This document shows, one piece after another, positions 1 through 7,231 of a stretch of 7,861 bases of DNA (positions are counted from its first letter, which is position 1; each line of letters begins with the position of its first letter). The DNA lies in assembly GCA_003354225.1 (NCBI GenBank), contig PIVH01000113.1, positions 1 through 7,861 on the forward strand, in the 5' to 3' direction. This DNA comes from Globobulimina sp. (taxonomy: Eukaryota > Foraminifera > Rotaliida). The notes below the pieces were generated by a model. It saw only the letters and a list, made by a program, of their open reading frames with translations. It ran no database searches and was not told where the DNA came from. The position numbers and the translations under genes are program-made.

Positions 1-1
1 A

Positions 2-160
2 ACATCAGTTGTAAATGGTGATAAAATATCAAATAATAATATTAATATAAATAAATATAAGATATATTTGAATCGTGGTGAATATAAATGTTGTTGTTGT
101 GTCCAAGTTGATAGCGATGATTCTGAAAAACTGAGCTTTGGAGATTGTTTATCGTTATGA
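2..160 (+). CDS. 3' end of an unidentified protein-coding gene (partial)
   Basis: An open frame runs from the left edge for 52 codons to a TGA at 158-160. The visible tail is rich in Asn, Ile and Lys (ISNNNININKYKIYLNRG), followed by a run of four cysteines (KCCCC) and an acidic stretch (VDSDDSEK). In sequence this AT-rich a chance frame of that length is unlikely but not impossible. The gene is on the same strand as the next one, whose start is only 113 bp away, which suits the compact layout of the window. No family can be recognised from so short and low-complexity a tail. The frame could also be part of an untranslated region, so I hold it loosely. Confidence 0.42.
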   Translation, partial: TSVVNGDKISNNNININKYKIYLNRGEYKCCCCVQVDSDDSEKLSFGDCLSL

Positions 161-273
161 TTGTTTGTCTGATTTAATGACACGTTTCCATCAGAAACAA
201 ACCTATTTACCTTACTATCTTTTTGAAACGACATGATCAAAACGAAAACGAAAAGAAAAACCTCGATTTGAAC

Positions 274-1358
274 ATGCCATGGACACAGGTAAACAAGTAA
301 TATATCTACAAATTAAAAAATAGAATACTGTAATATAAATAATACGCACAGCTTCATCCCTTCTATGGCTGGTTTATTGTACGTAGTTGGTTTAGCGGAA
401 ATCTACATTCTTCTGCAGGTTTGCACACTGTTTATATCTATTAACAGAATGTATGATTTTATCTGCCAACCATACTGCAGTTTATTGGACCATTCTGTTT
501 GGCTCAGTTTTCCCAGACCTGCCGCGACATTTGTTCCTATTGTACCGTATTTTTATATGCGATGAAGCATATTTCACCAATTTTGGGTGTAACGGTCAAT
601 TCATATATTTTGCAGAAAATTGGGTTCACTCCTTTCCACTCTCAATGGTTGGAACAATTGTTTCATATTTTATTTATTGTCGGATATCACACAAAACCTT
701 GGCCCAGACATTTTATCCGTGTTTTCAAATCAAACGACATCATTCAAACTCATCAATTCCAATTCCAATAATGCATCCAACCGCAACTTTACTGCGAATT
801 GACGAAGAAGAAAAGCATAAATTGACAAATGAGGAAAGTATTTTATTGAAGCCGGCGGCATCAAATGTCGATATTCTCTCAGTCAAAACCTACAGTACGA
901 TTCCCTCATTGACTCACAATAAATTGATAGGTCGCAGAGCAAATAGTTTTGAATATAAATTTGGCCATTGGTTAACATGTAAGAATTGTTGGTGCGATGC
1001 GCCGAGTTTGTGGAGAATGCTTACATACTTTTTTTTATCTGTGTTGATTCATTCATTGATAGATTTTCCACTCCATCATAGCAATGCGCATCAGCAATTT
1101 TTACCGTTTTCCACATTGGTTTGGAAATCACCACTCAGTTATTATGAATATAAATATTACGGTTATATTGTTGGTCCAATACTGTGTGGCATAGCCATGG
1201 TGCTATCGATTTGGATCTTTATTCATAAAAAAAATGATTGGAAAATTTATCATTTGAGTTATTATTATTTTTGGATGGTATTATTTGTGGCAAATGATAT
1301 CTGGTGTTGTTATATAATTGTTGAATGCATCATGTTTGGATACAAAAAAGAAGAATAA
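274..1358 (+). CDS. Multi-pass membrane protein resembling bacterial predicted membrane metal-dependent hydrolases; spliced, three exons
   Basis: The proposed exons are 274-288, 352-382 and 448-1358, giving 318 residues with a TAA stop. The third exon alone is an open frame from an ATG at 453, but it lacks the family's N-terminal Thr-x-x-His segment. The two short exons supply it (MPWTQLHPFYGWF). Matches to the bacterial family, recalled from memory, are GSVFPDLP (about 35-41), HSFPL (76-80), a His/Asp-rich block HSLIDFPLHHSNAHQQFLPF (217-236), the following KSPLSYYEYKYYG, and a helix at about 256-274. The His and Asp residues could bind metal, but the activity is unproven. Between the second and third hydrophobic parts (about 95-200) lies a long polar loop with a Cys pair (CKNCWC) that I do not recall in the bacterial members. 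A Ser-Asn replaces the usual Asp-Asp before Ala-His. ATG 274 is the first in its frame after a stop at 178-180. The membrane protein and exon 3 are solid, the splicing is inferred, and the family match is fairly sure. Confidence 0.72.
289..351 (+). other. Predicted 63-nt GT-AG spliceosomal intron (intron 1 of the membrane hydrolase-like gene)
   Basis: The donor is CAG|GTAAAC, an excellent consensus, and the acceptor is CGCACAG|C. The interior is about 80 percent A+T and has in-frame stops. Removing it joins Met-Pro-Trp-Thr-Gln to Leu-His-Pro-Phe-Tyr in phase 0, which restores the Thr-x-x-His start expected for the family. Its length is nearly the same as those of the other two introns proposed here. 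Confidence 0.65.
383..447 (+). other. Predicted 65-nt GT-AG intron (intron 2 of the membrane hydrolase-like gene); donor uncertain
   Basis: The donor is GTAGTT and the acceptor TATTAACAG, with a branch-site-like TATTAAC just before it. Removal is phase 1 (C|AA gives Gln) and moves the reading from the frame of exon 2 to that of exon 3. Two other frame-correct choices exist, 390-418 and 419-447, both 29 nt long. I prefer 65 nt because it matches the 63 and 64 nt introns elsewhere in the window and gives about the family's usual distance between the N-terminal His and the Pro-Asp-Leu-Pro motif. Confidence 0.5.
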
Positions 1359-1693
1359 TTTTGTATGCATATGATTGTGCAAAGTGTTAACATTTAGCAG
1401 TTAGCATTAACAGATTGTAAAGCAACACTTTCAATGCAGTGTCGTAATTCGGTTTATTTCTGTTTGATTTGGTCAGATGGACTATTTGGAGATTAGTGCA
1501 GTAAAGTTGTGATTTGTAAAATATCCACTCTATATATCATAACTTTGTCGTATTGATTTGCAAAGTTGTCTGTGATTGTACCTCACAAATAATATTATTG
1601 CGTGCACTTTTTTTTTCTACACTTTTTTTGTCAACTTTTTTCATTATGCAATTTTCAAAAAGCTAGTTTTGTCAACATTTTCTCTTCATTCCT
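1359..1693. other. Intergenic region with T-rich tracts upstream of the basic protein gene
   Basis: No coding frame or RNA gene is visible in these 335 bp. Shortly after the previous stop there is a tandem pair TTAGCAG/TTAGCAT (1394-1407), flanked by the inverted 6-mers TGTTAA (1385-1390) and TTAACA (1407-1412). Nearer the next gene lie several long T runs (about 1609-1641) and two copies of TTTTGTCAAC, at 1626-1635 and 1667-1676, the second ending 17 nt before the ATG. The T-rich part probably belongs to the promoter or 5' leader of the next gene. That is inference from position only. Confidence 0.4.
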
Positions 1694-3088
1694 ATGGATA
1701 ATGTTTGCTTGCCACAGCGCAATCAACTAACAAATCAATATCAAAGTAAAAAATTTAAAAATAAGCACGCACGCAGTAAATGGAGACATCACAGCCACAA
1801 GAAATATTATAAAAAACGTTTGTCAAATAAGAAAAGCAGAGCAGCTCTTACACATTTGACAATGGATTACGATGATGTATTATCTGAATCTCAACAGCAA
1901 TTAGAAGATAAATTCGGTAATATTGATTATTTCGAAAGGCCCGACAAAATATCTACGTATAAAAAGAGACAACAAAAATATCTTGTAACAAAAGACAAAC
2001 TGATACAATTTGTGTCTGACGTAACATCCTCTGAGAAATCCAGTGATAATTGTTTTTTATGGGATTTGCAGCTACAAAATCACGTACAAAATTGTGATGG
2101 CAAGTTTCTTGATTGTAAAAATTGGGCAATCTATAAACTAAAATCAAAGTCATATATTGAACTATGTCGTACATTCGGCGAACATTTTGTAACCGGTATA
2201 CGTGCATTCTCATTCTCATTCCATCGATATCATTTTCTGAGCGATGATTATTATGAAACACTGAGTAAAACTTATTATATGGCACAATTGAAAGATACAC
2301 CAACAGCGCGCTCTCCATCTTTGAATTATAAACAACAACGCAAATGTATCGAATTAAAGAATATGCATTGTCAACTAATATTTGGTCGGATTTATGCATT
2401 GGCTCAAACAGCAATAAATAAAACATTGCTGGCATTGTATGATTCAGTCCCTGTATTCCCTGCAGCGGTTTGTAACATAATTATTGATTTTATGAAGCCA
2501 TTTCCTCAAATCCCACCGAAGCCAAGCAATACATTTTATGATTCATGGTTCCATGCTAGAAACGATCAGTTTTATATGGTCTCTTATCCGATGAAATGGT
2601 ATTTGTCGAATATAGAATTACTTTATCCGTTGGAGTTTAACATTGGAGATTCATTTGGCGAGGCATGTACACGTATTATATTTGATGATGGCGATGTTTA
2701 TCGTAAGTTTGAGTTTGAGGATATTGGGATTGAGACTTCTGATGAATGTTTAAAAACATATTTATTAAAAGATGTATATCATTCATATAGACCGTCCTAT
2801 GCGTATATGACAAAATTTGTTCTCGTTTGCAAACTGGTCCAAGTGGAACATAATAATGATTCATTGTTTATGTATGTTGATTTTGATGAACATGGAAGTA
2901 AAACAATTATTCTATCTAGATTTTGGATGGATTTATGGAGCAAAATTGAGTCGGATTGTATCAAAGCAGATTGTTACAATAACATAAAACTCTCTGCAAA
3001 ATATGGATATGGTTACGATAATTGTTGTAAGAATGAAGATGGATTGGCAATGGATTCAGAAGTTAACGTTGTGTATGAATATGACTGA
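1694..3088 (+). CDS. Unidentified 464-residue protein with a strongly basic N-terminus
   Basis: A long uninterrupted frame runs from ATG to TGA, with an in-frame TAG at 1664-1666 upstream and no other ATG between, so the start is reasonable. A second candidate Met at residue 57 (1862) would remove the basic region. Residues about 12-50 are dense in Lys, Arg and His (KKFKNKHARSKWRHHSHKKYYKKR), resembling a nuclear or nucleolar targeting or RNA-binding tail. The rest is globular in composition, aromatic- and Cys-containing, with no transmembrane segment. A short hydrophobic motif, FPAAVCNIIIDFMKPF (about residues 252-267), recalls in shape the short helical motifs that open F-box-like modules in protists, but that is weak. 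The C-terminal part (about 290-430) alternates beta-like hydrophobic stretches with acidic ones (IIFDDGDVY, MYVDFDEHG). I do not recognise the family and assign no function. No intron is evident. Confidence 0.8.
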   Translation: MDNVCLPQRNQLTNQYQSKKFKNKHARSKWRHHSHKKYYKKRLSNKKSRAALTHLTMDYDDVLSESQQQLEDKFGNIDYFERPDKISTYKKRQQKYLVTKDKLIQFVSDVTSSEKSSDNCFLWDLQLQNHVQNCDGKFLDCKNWAIYKLKSKSYIELCRTFGEHFVTGIRAFSFSFHRYHFLSDDYYETLSKTYYMAQLKDTPTARSPSLNYKQQRKCIELKNMHCQLIFGRIYALAQTAINKTLLALYDSVPVFPAAVCNIIIDFMKPFPQIPPKPSNTFYDSWFHARNDQFYMVSYPMKWYLSNIELLYPLEFNIGDSFGEACTRIIFDDGDVYRKFEFEDIGIETSDECLKTYLLKDVYHSYRPSYAYMTKFVLVCKLVQVEHNNDSLFMYVDFDEHGSKTIILSRFWMDLWSKIESDCIKADCYNNIKLSAKYGYGYDNCCKNEDGLAMDSEVNVVYEYD

Positions 3089-3460
3089 ATACATTTATGT
3101 ACAACGTACCAAATTTGAGTTCTTTAATTGCCACTAATAGTATCAACCAGAATTTTTTTTCTCATGCTCATTAGAGAATGTCCAACTAGCAGATTTTTAC
3201 AACCGTTACATTTAATTGCTTGCCAACAGCGCGGATTAATAATCTCGGTGGGTGTTAACAGTGTGCCTCATATGTATACCATGAAAAAACCTAAATTACC
3301 AAATTGAAAAATGTAATAATATATAGTTTCGACTTTAGAAAGATATTAATAACAATATAGCTATTAAAATAATTCAATATCATATGATGGTGTTGTGTTA
3401 CTAGTGTGAAACTGACTGACGTGTACTATCAGTTATTATGAGATAACAAAGTCACATTAA
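3089..3460. other. Intergenic region, no gene seen
   Basis: These 372 bp hold no substantial open frame, and no tRNA-like T-arm (GGTTCGA-type) is visible on either strand. There is a T run at about 3152-3160. Close to the next start, a weak inverted repeat GTTAT/ATAAC at about 3432-3447 and a double ACTG (ACTGACTGACG) at about 3411-3421 may lie in the promoter or leader. No regulatory role can be assigned. Confidence 0.4.
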
Positions 3461-5212
3461 ATGAAAGAAGCATTGCAATCACTTGCTCGCAGAGCATCAA
3501 TCAACTCCTCGTCGTCATCCGTTTTAGAACCGATTTCTGATGAATTGGAATCAACCACTGATGAAATAGCAACGTTGTATGAAAGCGTTCGTAAATCACA
3601 TGCATTGTATCAATTAGGTCTCAATGAAGAAGGTGATAATCTTGAAAAGGAAAGCAGATATTTTAAATGTATACCTCCAGTGGTATCCGAATGTAGTCTC
3701 TTCTCAAAATGTGCGCAGCCGAACCTGGATTCTCGTCTATTTACCGGCGGCTCGGCCAAAGGTTCCATGATCAGACAATCACAGCGAAGGAGCACCAAAG
3801 CACAGCGGAGAGCATCCAATTTACACTCATACAAAGCGAGAACAGATAGGTTTTCACAAAAATATGCAAAATTAGTATCCAATCAAACCTATAAATTAAT
3901 ATCAATGTTCATATCGGTGGGCGCATTGTACACAAGAGATATCGTATACGCAATGATACCAAAGTCCGGCGATTTTATTGCATTGGATATAGTTTTATCC
4001 ATCGTATTTTTTTGGTTATTTCTAGAATTAGTATTATATTCTTTAACTCATTCAAATTAGTTTTTTACATTCTTTTTTTGGTTGGATTTAGTTGGTACTG
4101 CCTCCATTTTGATTGACATTCCATGGATTATGCTTGGAATTGGGTTGAATAACAATATATTTTTAATCGTGAAAGGTGGTAGGATGGGGAGAGCCGCTCG
4201 CGGTGCCGGATCAGTGCGATTTATAAAACTGATTAAAATGATTCGAATGATTAAACTATTTCGAATTGTACAATTATTTCGGAAGAAAAAATCAAAAAAA
4301 AAGCAAAGATCATCTGACTCGGACATAAATGCGATGATTTCCACCGAGGATGAAAGTGATAACCAGTTTGGGAATAACAGCAATGAAATTAAACCAACAA
4401 AAATGGGATCGTTATTGGCAGATCGTGTGACACAAAAAGTGATCTTAGGCGTTTTGCTATCTTTTCTAATATTGCCTGTATTTGATGTCGGTACAATGGA
4501 TCAAGGCGAGAAAACTTTCATTGCTTTGGAAGATTTGGAATATATTTATTCAAATCATCATAATATCACAAACGGAGTTGTAGCACAATCACATGTTACT
4601 GATTACGATCATTCATTCGATACATTTACCAGTTATCATCCACAAATAATACGTTTGATGGTTGGGAGTAATGCCGGTGACGGATGGCAACAAATTGAAA
4701 TAGATTCGCCAAATAACAATTTACGTATTGAGGAAAAAGCGGAATTTTATACAGATTCCGGGGCATCAGTGGTTATTTTGAATGTACGTTCAAATGTTCA
4801 GGAAGAAGCCATATTAAATATATGTTTGACTACATTTATAATGTCAATATTTGCTATCGGCTCCTTTGTCATATCGGTGGATGCATTTATGTTGGTCTAT
4901 CCGTTGGAATATTTAGTAATTGTTTTAAAGCGATTAACGTCAATTACTGTACATATGTACGAAGAGAATAATATTGAAAATAAGAAACATAATGCTCTAC
5001 TTTCGCAAACTGATTTATTTAGCTCCATTATGCAATCTATGACTGATATATTTTATTCTGGCAAAAGAGAAAAATTATTTCTCGATTCATTGGAAACAAC
5101 AGAACCACCAAATAATTGTGATGGAAAGCCAATAGTCGGACCGGTTGGTGTTACTTCTCATAATTGTATCACTATCGAAGAGAGTCAAGAAACGGAAAGC
5201 GATGGTATTTGA
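3461..5212 (+). CDS. Voltage-sensor-like membrane protein matching the N-terminal module of protist nucleotide cyclases; in-frame TAG, no cyclase domain
   Basis: From the ATG at 3461 (TAA directly before it) one frame runs 583 codons to TGA, broken only by TAG as codon 200. The layout is: a polar Ser/Arg-rich N-terminus (1-140); S1 at about 146-166, with LYTRDIVYAMIPKSGDF after it; S2 at about 172-195 with an acidic Glu (FLELVLYS); S3 at about 201-224 (FFFWLDLVGTASILIDIPWI); an S4-like helix at about 241-275 with Arg or Lys at every third position; then a Lys-rich cluster and an acidic linker. A helix follows at about 327-341 (ILPVFD), then an extracytosolic region of about 110 residues, a last helix at about 451-471, and SVDAFMLVYPLEYLVIVLKRL. 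In family members I recall, this is followed by a class III cyclase domain. Here an acidic tail ends about 90 residues later, so no cyclase can be encoded. There is no obvious pore or selectivity motif. It may be a voltage or signal sensor acting through a partner, or a decaying gene. Confidence 0.78.
4058..4060 (+). other. In-frame TAG between S2 and S3 of the voltage-sensor-like protein
   Basis: The coding frame is the same on both sides: LTHSN before the codon, FFTFFFWLDLV after it. The distance from the S2 Glu to the S3 Asp is as I recall it for the family when the TAG counts as one residue, and related proteins usually have Tyr there. So TAG looks like a single base change from a Tyr codon (TAT or TAC), or a codon read as sense. 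A frame-neutral 30-nt GT-AG stretch (4031-4060) also ends exactly at the TAG, but splicing it would delete ten residues of the conserved S2 end. Confidence 0.7.
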
Positions 5213-5219
5213 GTGATAG

Positions 5220-5260
5220 TTTTATTGTTTTATTTAATTAATAATAATTTTATTGTTTTA
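5220..5260 (+). repeat. 13-nt direct repeat in the spacer after the voltage-sensor-like gene
   Basis: TTTTATTGTTTTA occurs exactly twice, at 5220-5232 and 5248-5260, separated by an AT-only stretch containing the palindrome TTAATTAA. It begins eight bases after the TGA stop, so it lies in the probable 3' untranslated region and may relate to 3'-end formation. Low complexity makes chance a real alternative. Confidence 0.5.
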
Positions 5261-5275
5261 CTTGTAACTTGTGAG

Positions 5276-5345
5276 ATGTATATCAGACTATATCTTTTTA
5301 GATCTGTTGGCTGAAGTTACTTGCCTCAGTTGCATGTCAACCTAA
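5276..5345 (+). promoter_or_regulatory. Two short upstream open reading frames before the MBOAT gene
   Basis: An ATG at 5276 opens 12 codons (MYIRLYLFRSVG) that end in TGA at 5312-5314. A second ATG at 5334 opens only three codons, ending in TAA at 5343-5345. Both close before the chosen start at 5354. If the transcript begins upstream of them they could lower translation of the acyltransferase; if it begins after about 5336 they do not matter. The transcription start cannot be seen. Confidence 0.3.
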
Positions 5346-5353
5346 AAATAGAA

Positions 5354-7174
5354 ATGAAAAGCGCACACTTAGGATACAATAACATCTACGAACTTGTGTT
5401 TGCGTATATTTACTCGTGGGGACTAACCTTTGTCCAGGCACAATATCTTTATGAAGCGTCATTACCAATGAGAGAAAACCTCCGGGCATACAAAAATTGG
5501 CGTGTTTTTTTACCAAAAAGATGGTTCGGAATGCGGATCGATTTAAGCGATTGGCAATGGATAACATTTGATTATCATTTTCCAAAACAAATCATATTTT
5601 CAATTATTTACGTAATAATAATGCAGCTCTTTAAACGTTTTATAAAATGGACATTTAAAAAAAGATTAACGAATGAAAATCGATATCAAAACTTAACCAA
5701 AATTATCAAAAATATCACCGATCTATACACAATAATCAACATTTTGTTTTGTTTTTATATGCATGGCACATCCACATTTTTTATGTTATTCATAATGTTG
5801 ATCACATATTTTATATCCATCAAAACGTACACTTTCTATTATTCAAATTTAATTTCATGGATTTGGAATCTATGCATTGCTGTTATTGTTGCCAAATATG
5901 ACCATTCTTATTTTGCATTTAAAGTCTTATTTCATCCGTCTTTGTCATGGATTGATGTTTGGATCCCTGTGAATATGCGATGGAATCAGACCTATCGTTT
6001 GACAATGTTGAGATGCATTAGTTTTCAGATGGACTTAAGATCAAAATATTTGAATAACAAATTGTATAAATGTCCGTATAATGACAAGGAATATAAAGAT
6101 TACATTGAATTGGATGATTTTTCTTTAGTCAATTTTTTTGCATTCACTCTGTATACTCCCTTATTAATATCTGGCCCAATTATGTCATTTTATGATTTTA
6201 TAAATCAGTTAAAATGCAATCTATCATACGATAATCAGTCACCATTTTATGGGCGAGAATTATCATATAAATATATGATTATTTATGTGTTACGTTTTAT
6301 ATTTTGTTGGTTTGTGTTTCAAGTCTGGCTACATTTCATATGGACGGCGGCCTTTATTAAATATGGATTTCCGGTGAAATACGAAGACTTAAACACAATC
6401 GAGGATTATAAGACGTATATGATTGTGTTATGCAGCTTTGGTTTCTTGCATTTAGCATTTATTTGGTTAAAGTTTTTAATCATTTGGAGGTATGCCAGGA
6501 TGTGGTGTTTATTTGATAGCATTGTGCCGGTGGAAAACATGCAATCCTGCTATGTAGCAACGACTTCAATCAGTCAGTTTTGGAAGAATTGGCATTCATC
6601 CTTTTATCTGTGGAATAAAAGATATATTTATATCCCTTTAGGTGGTTCCAAATATTCTGTAATCTTTGGTGGTAAACCTGGACAATCACATCCATTGTTA
6701 AAATATTTAAAATATGTGAATATTTTGGTTGTATTTGCATTTACTGCATTGTGGCATGGCGATTTTGGGGCGGCATTGTTAGTGTGGGGCAGTTTAATGG
6801 GCCTTGGAATGATACCGGAAATAGTAATACATCATTGGTATTGGACTACAAAGTTATCTGTTATTGTGTCAATACGAAGTAATTCATATTTAAACAGATA
6901 TATTCATGCATTTTTTGGTGGAGTGAACGATATCATGTTAATAAGTGCCAATATGATTGGTTATGGTCCTGGATTTTATGCAATAATCGATATTTGGAAA
7001 ACATTGCTGTCGACTTCTTCAGGATGGTATGTTTTACTGTGGGGAGTTTCGTGGGCGAGCATTGGAAATCTTATGATTATTCACATGAAATATATGCAGT
7101 CCAAGAAACTATTTACATCAATATCCATCACGGACTTTCAGCCTGATGAAAAAGAGAAGAATTTGCAGGATTAA
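5354..7174 (+). CDS. GUP1: Gup1/HHAT-like membrane-bound O-acyltransferase (MBOAT)
   Basis: The 606-residue multi-pass protein belongs to the MBOAT superfamily, Gup1 branch. The start is the first ATG of the frame; a TGA lies upstream at 5312-5314. In order: a first hydrophobic segment at about 12-30; an IDLSDWQW motif like the family's GR-x-x-DxSDxQ block; many helices; LLISGPIMSFYDF, equivalent to the AGPI-x-x-F-x-D-F motif of Gup1; the catalytic-core block FWKNWHSSFYLWNKRYIYIPLGGS with His 414; and FTALWHGDF with the invariant MBOAT His 468. Yeast Gup1 has 560 residues, so the length is usual. In yeast Gup1 acts in the ER, putting a very-long-chain fatty acid on GPI-anchor lipids, and animal HHAT palmitoylates Hedgehog. 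GPI lipid remodelling is the likelier role here, by inference. All key residues are present, so it should be active. The stop is a double one (TAA followed by TGA). No intron is seen. Confidence 0.93.
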   Translation: MKSAHLGYNNIYELVFAYIYSWGLTFVQAQYLYEASLPMRENLRAYKNWRVFLPKRWFGMRIDLSDWQWITFDYHFPKQIIFSIIYVIIMQLFKRFIKWTFKKRLTNENRYQNLTKIIKNITDLYTIINILFCFYMHGTSTFFMLFIMLITYFISIKTYTFYYSNLISWIWNLCIAVIVAKYDHSYFAFKVLFHPSLSWIDVWIPVNMRWNQTYRLTMLRCISFQMDLRSKYLNNKLYKCPYNDKEYKDYIELDDFSLVNFFAFTLYTPLLISGPIMSFYDFINQLKCNLSYDNQSPFYGRELSYKYMIIYVLRFIFCWFVFQVWLHFIWTAAFIKYGFPVKYEDLNTIEDYKTYMIVLCSFGFLHLAFIWLKFLIIWRYARMWCLFDSIVPVENMQSCYVATTSISQFWKNWHSSFYLWNKRYIYIPLGGSKYSVIFGGKPGQSHPLLKYLKYVNILVVFAFTALWHGDFGAALLVWGSLMGLGMIPEIVIHHWYWTTKLSVIVSIRSNSYLNRYIHAFFGGVNDIMLISANMIGYGPGFYAIIDIWKTLLSTSSGWYVLLWGVSWASIGNLMIIHMKYMQSKKLFTSISITDFQPDEKEKNLQD

Positions 7175-7231
7175 TGACAAAAGACTTGCACTTTAAATAC
7201 TTTATAAACAATGTGTTATTGTGCTGAAGAA

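Noticed and set aside
365-802. Three plus-strand frames overlapping the start of the membrane hydrolase-like gene (365-565, 499-771, 620-802)
   Set aside because: They are in other frames, without family motifs, and overlap a frame with clear conserved motifs.
453-1358. Genome-wide reading of TAA and TAG as Gln (ciliate code)
   Set aside because: The long frames use CAA and CAG for Gln throughout and contain no in-frame TAA; a ciliate-type code would show many. Only the single TAG is unexplained.
1609-1641. T-rich tract as a terminator or mobile-element end
   Set aside because: There is no paired stem, target duplication or terminal inverted repeat. A promoter or leader tract of an AT-rich genome is simpler.
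1953-2435. A 160-codon frame on the minus strand
   Set aside because: It lies wholly inside the 464-residue gene, antisense, with no recognisable motif. It is most likely the shadow of the coding strand.
4031-4060. A 30-nt GT-AG intron that would remove the in-frame TAG
   Set aside because: Splicing keeps the frame but deletes ten residues (VLYSLTHSN and the TAG) that are needed for normal S2-S3 spacing, and 30 nt is about half the length of the other inferred introns. It is kept only as an alternative to test by cDNA.
4057-4383. A 108-codon minus-strand frame opposite the S3-S4 region
   Set aside because: It is antisense to conserved helices; its Phe/Asp-rich content is simply the complement of the Lys-rich cluster.
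4082-5212. A separate gene starting at 4082
   Set aside because: The codon there is TTG, and it lies inside the S3 helix of the continuous frame that begins at 3461. No independent start is supported.
5321-5353. MBOAT start at 5321
   Set aside because: That codon is TTG. The first ATG in the frame is at 5354, and the residues before it show no family match.
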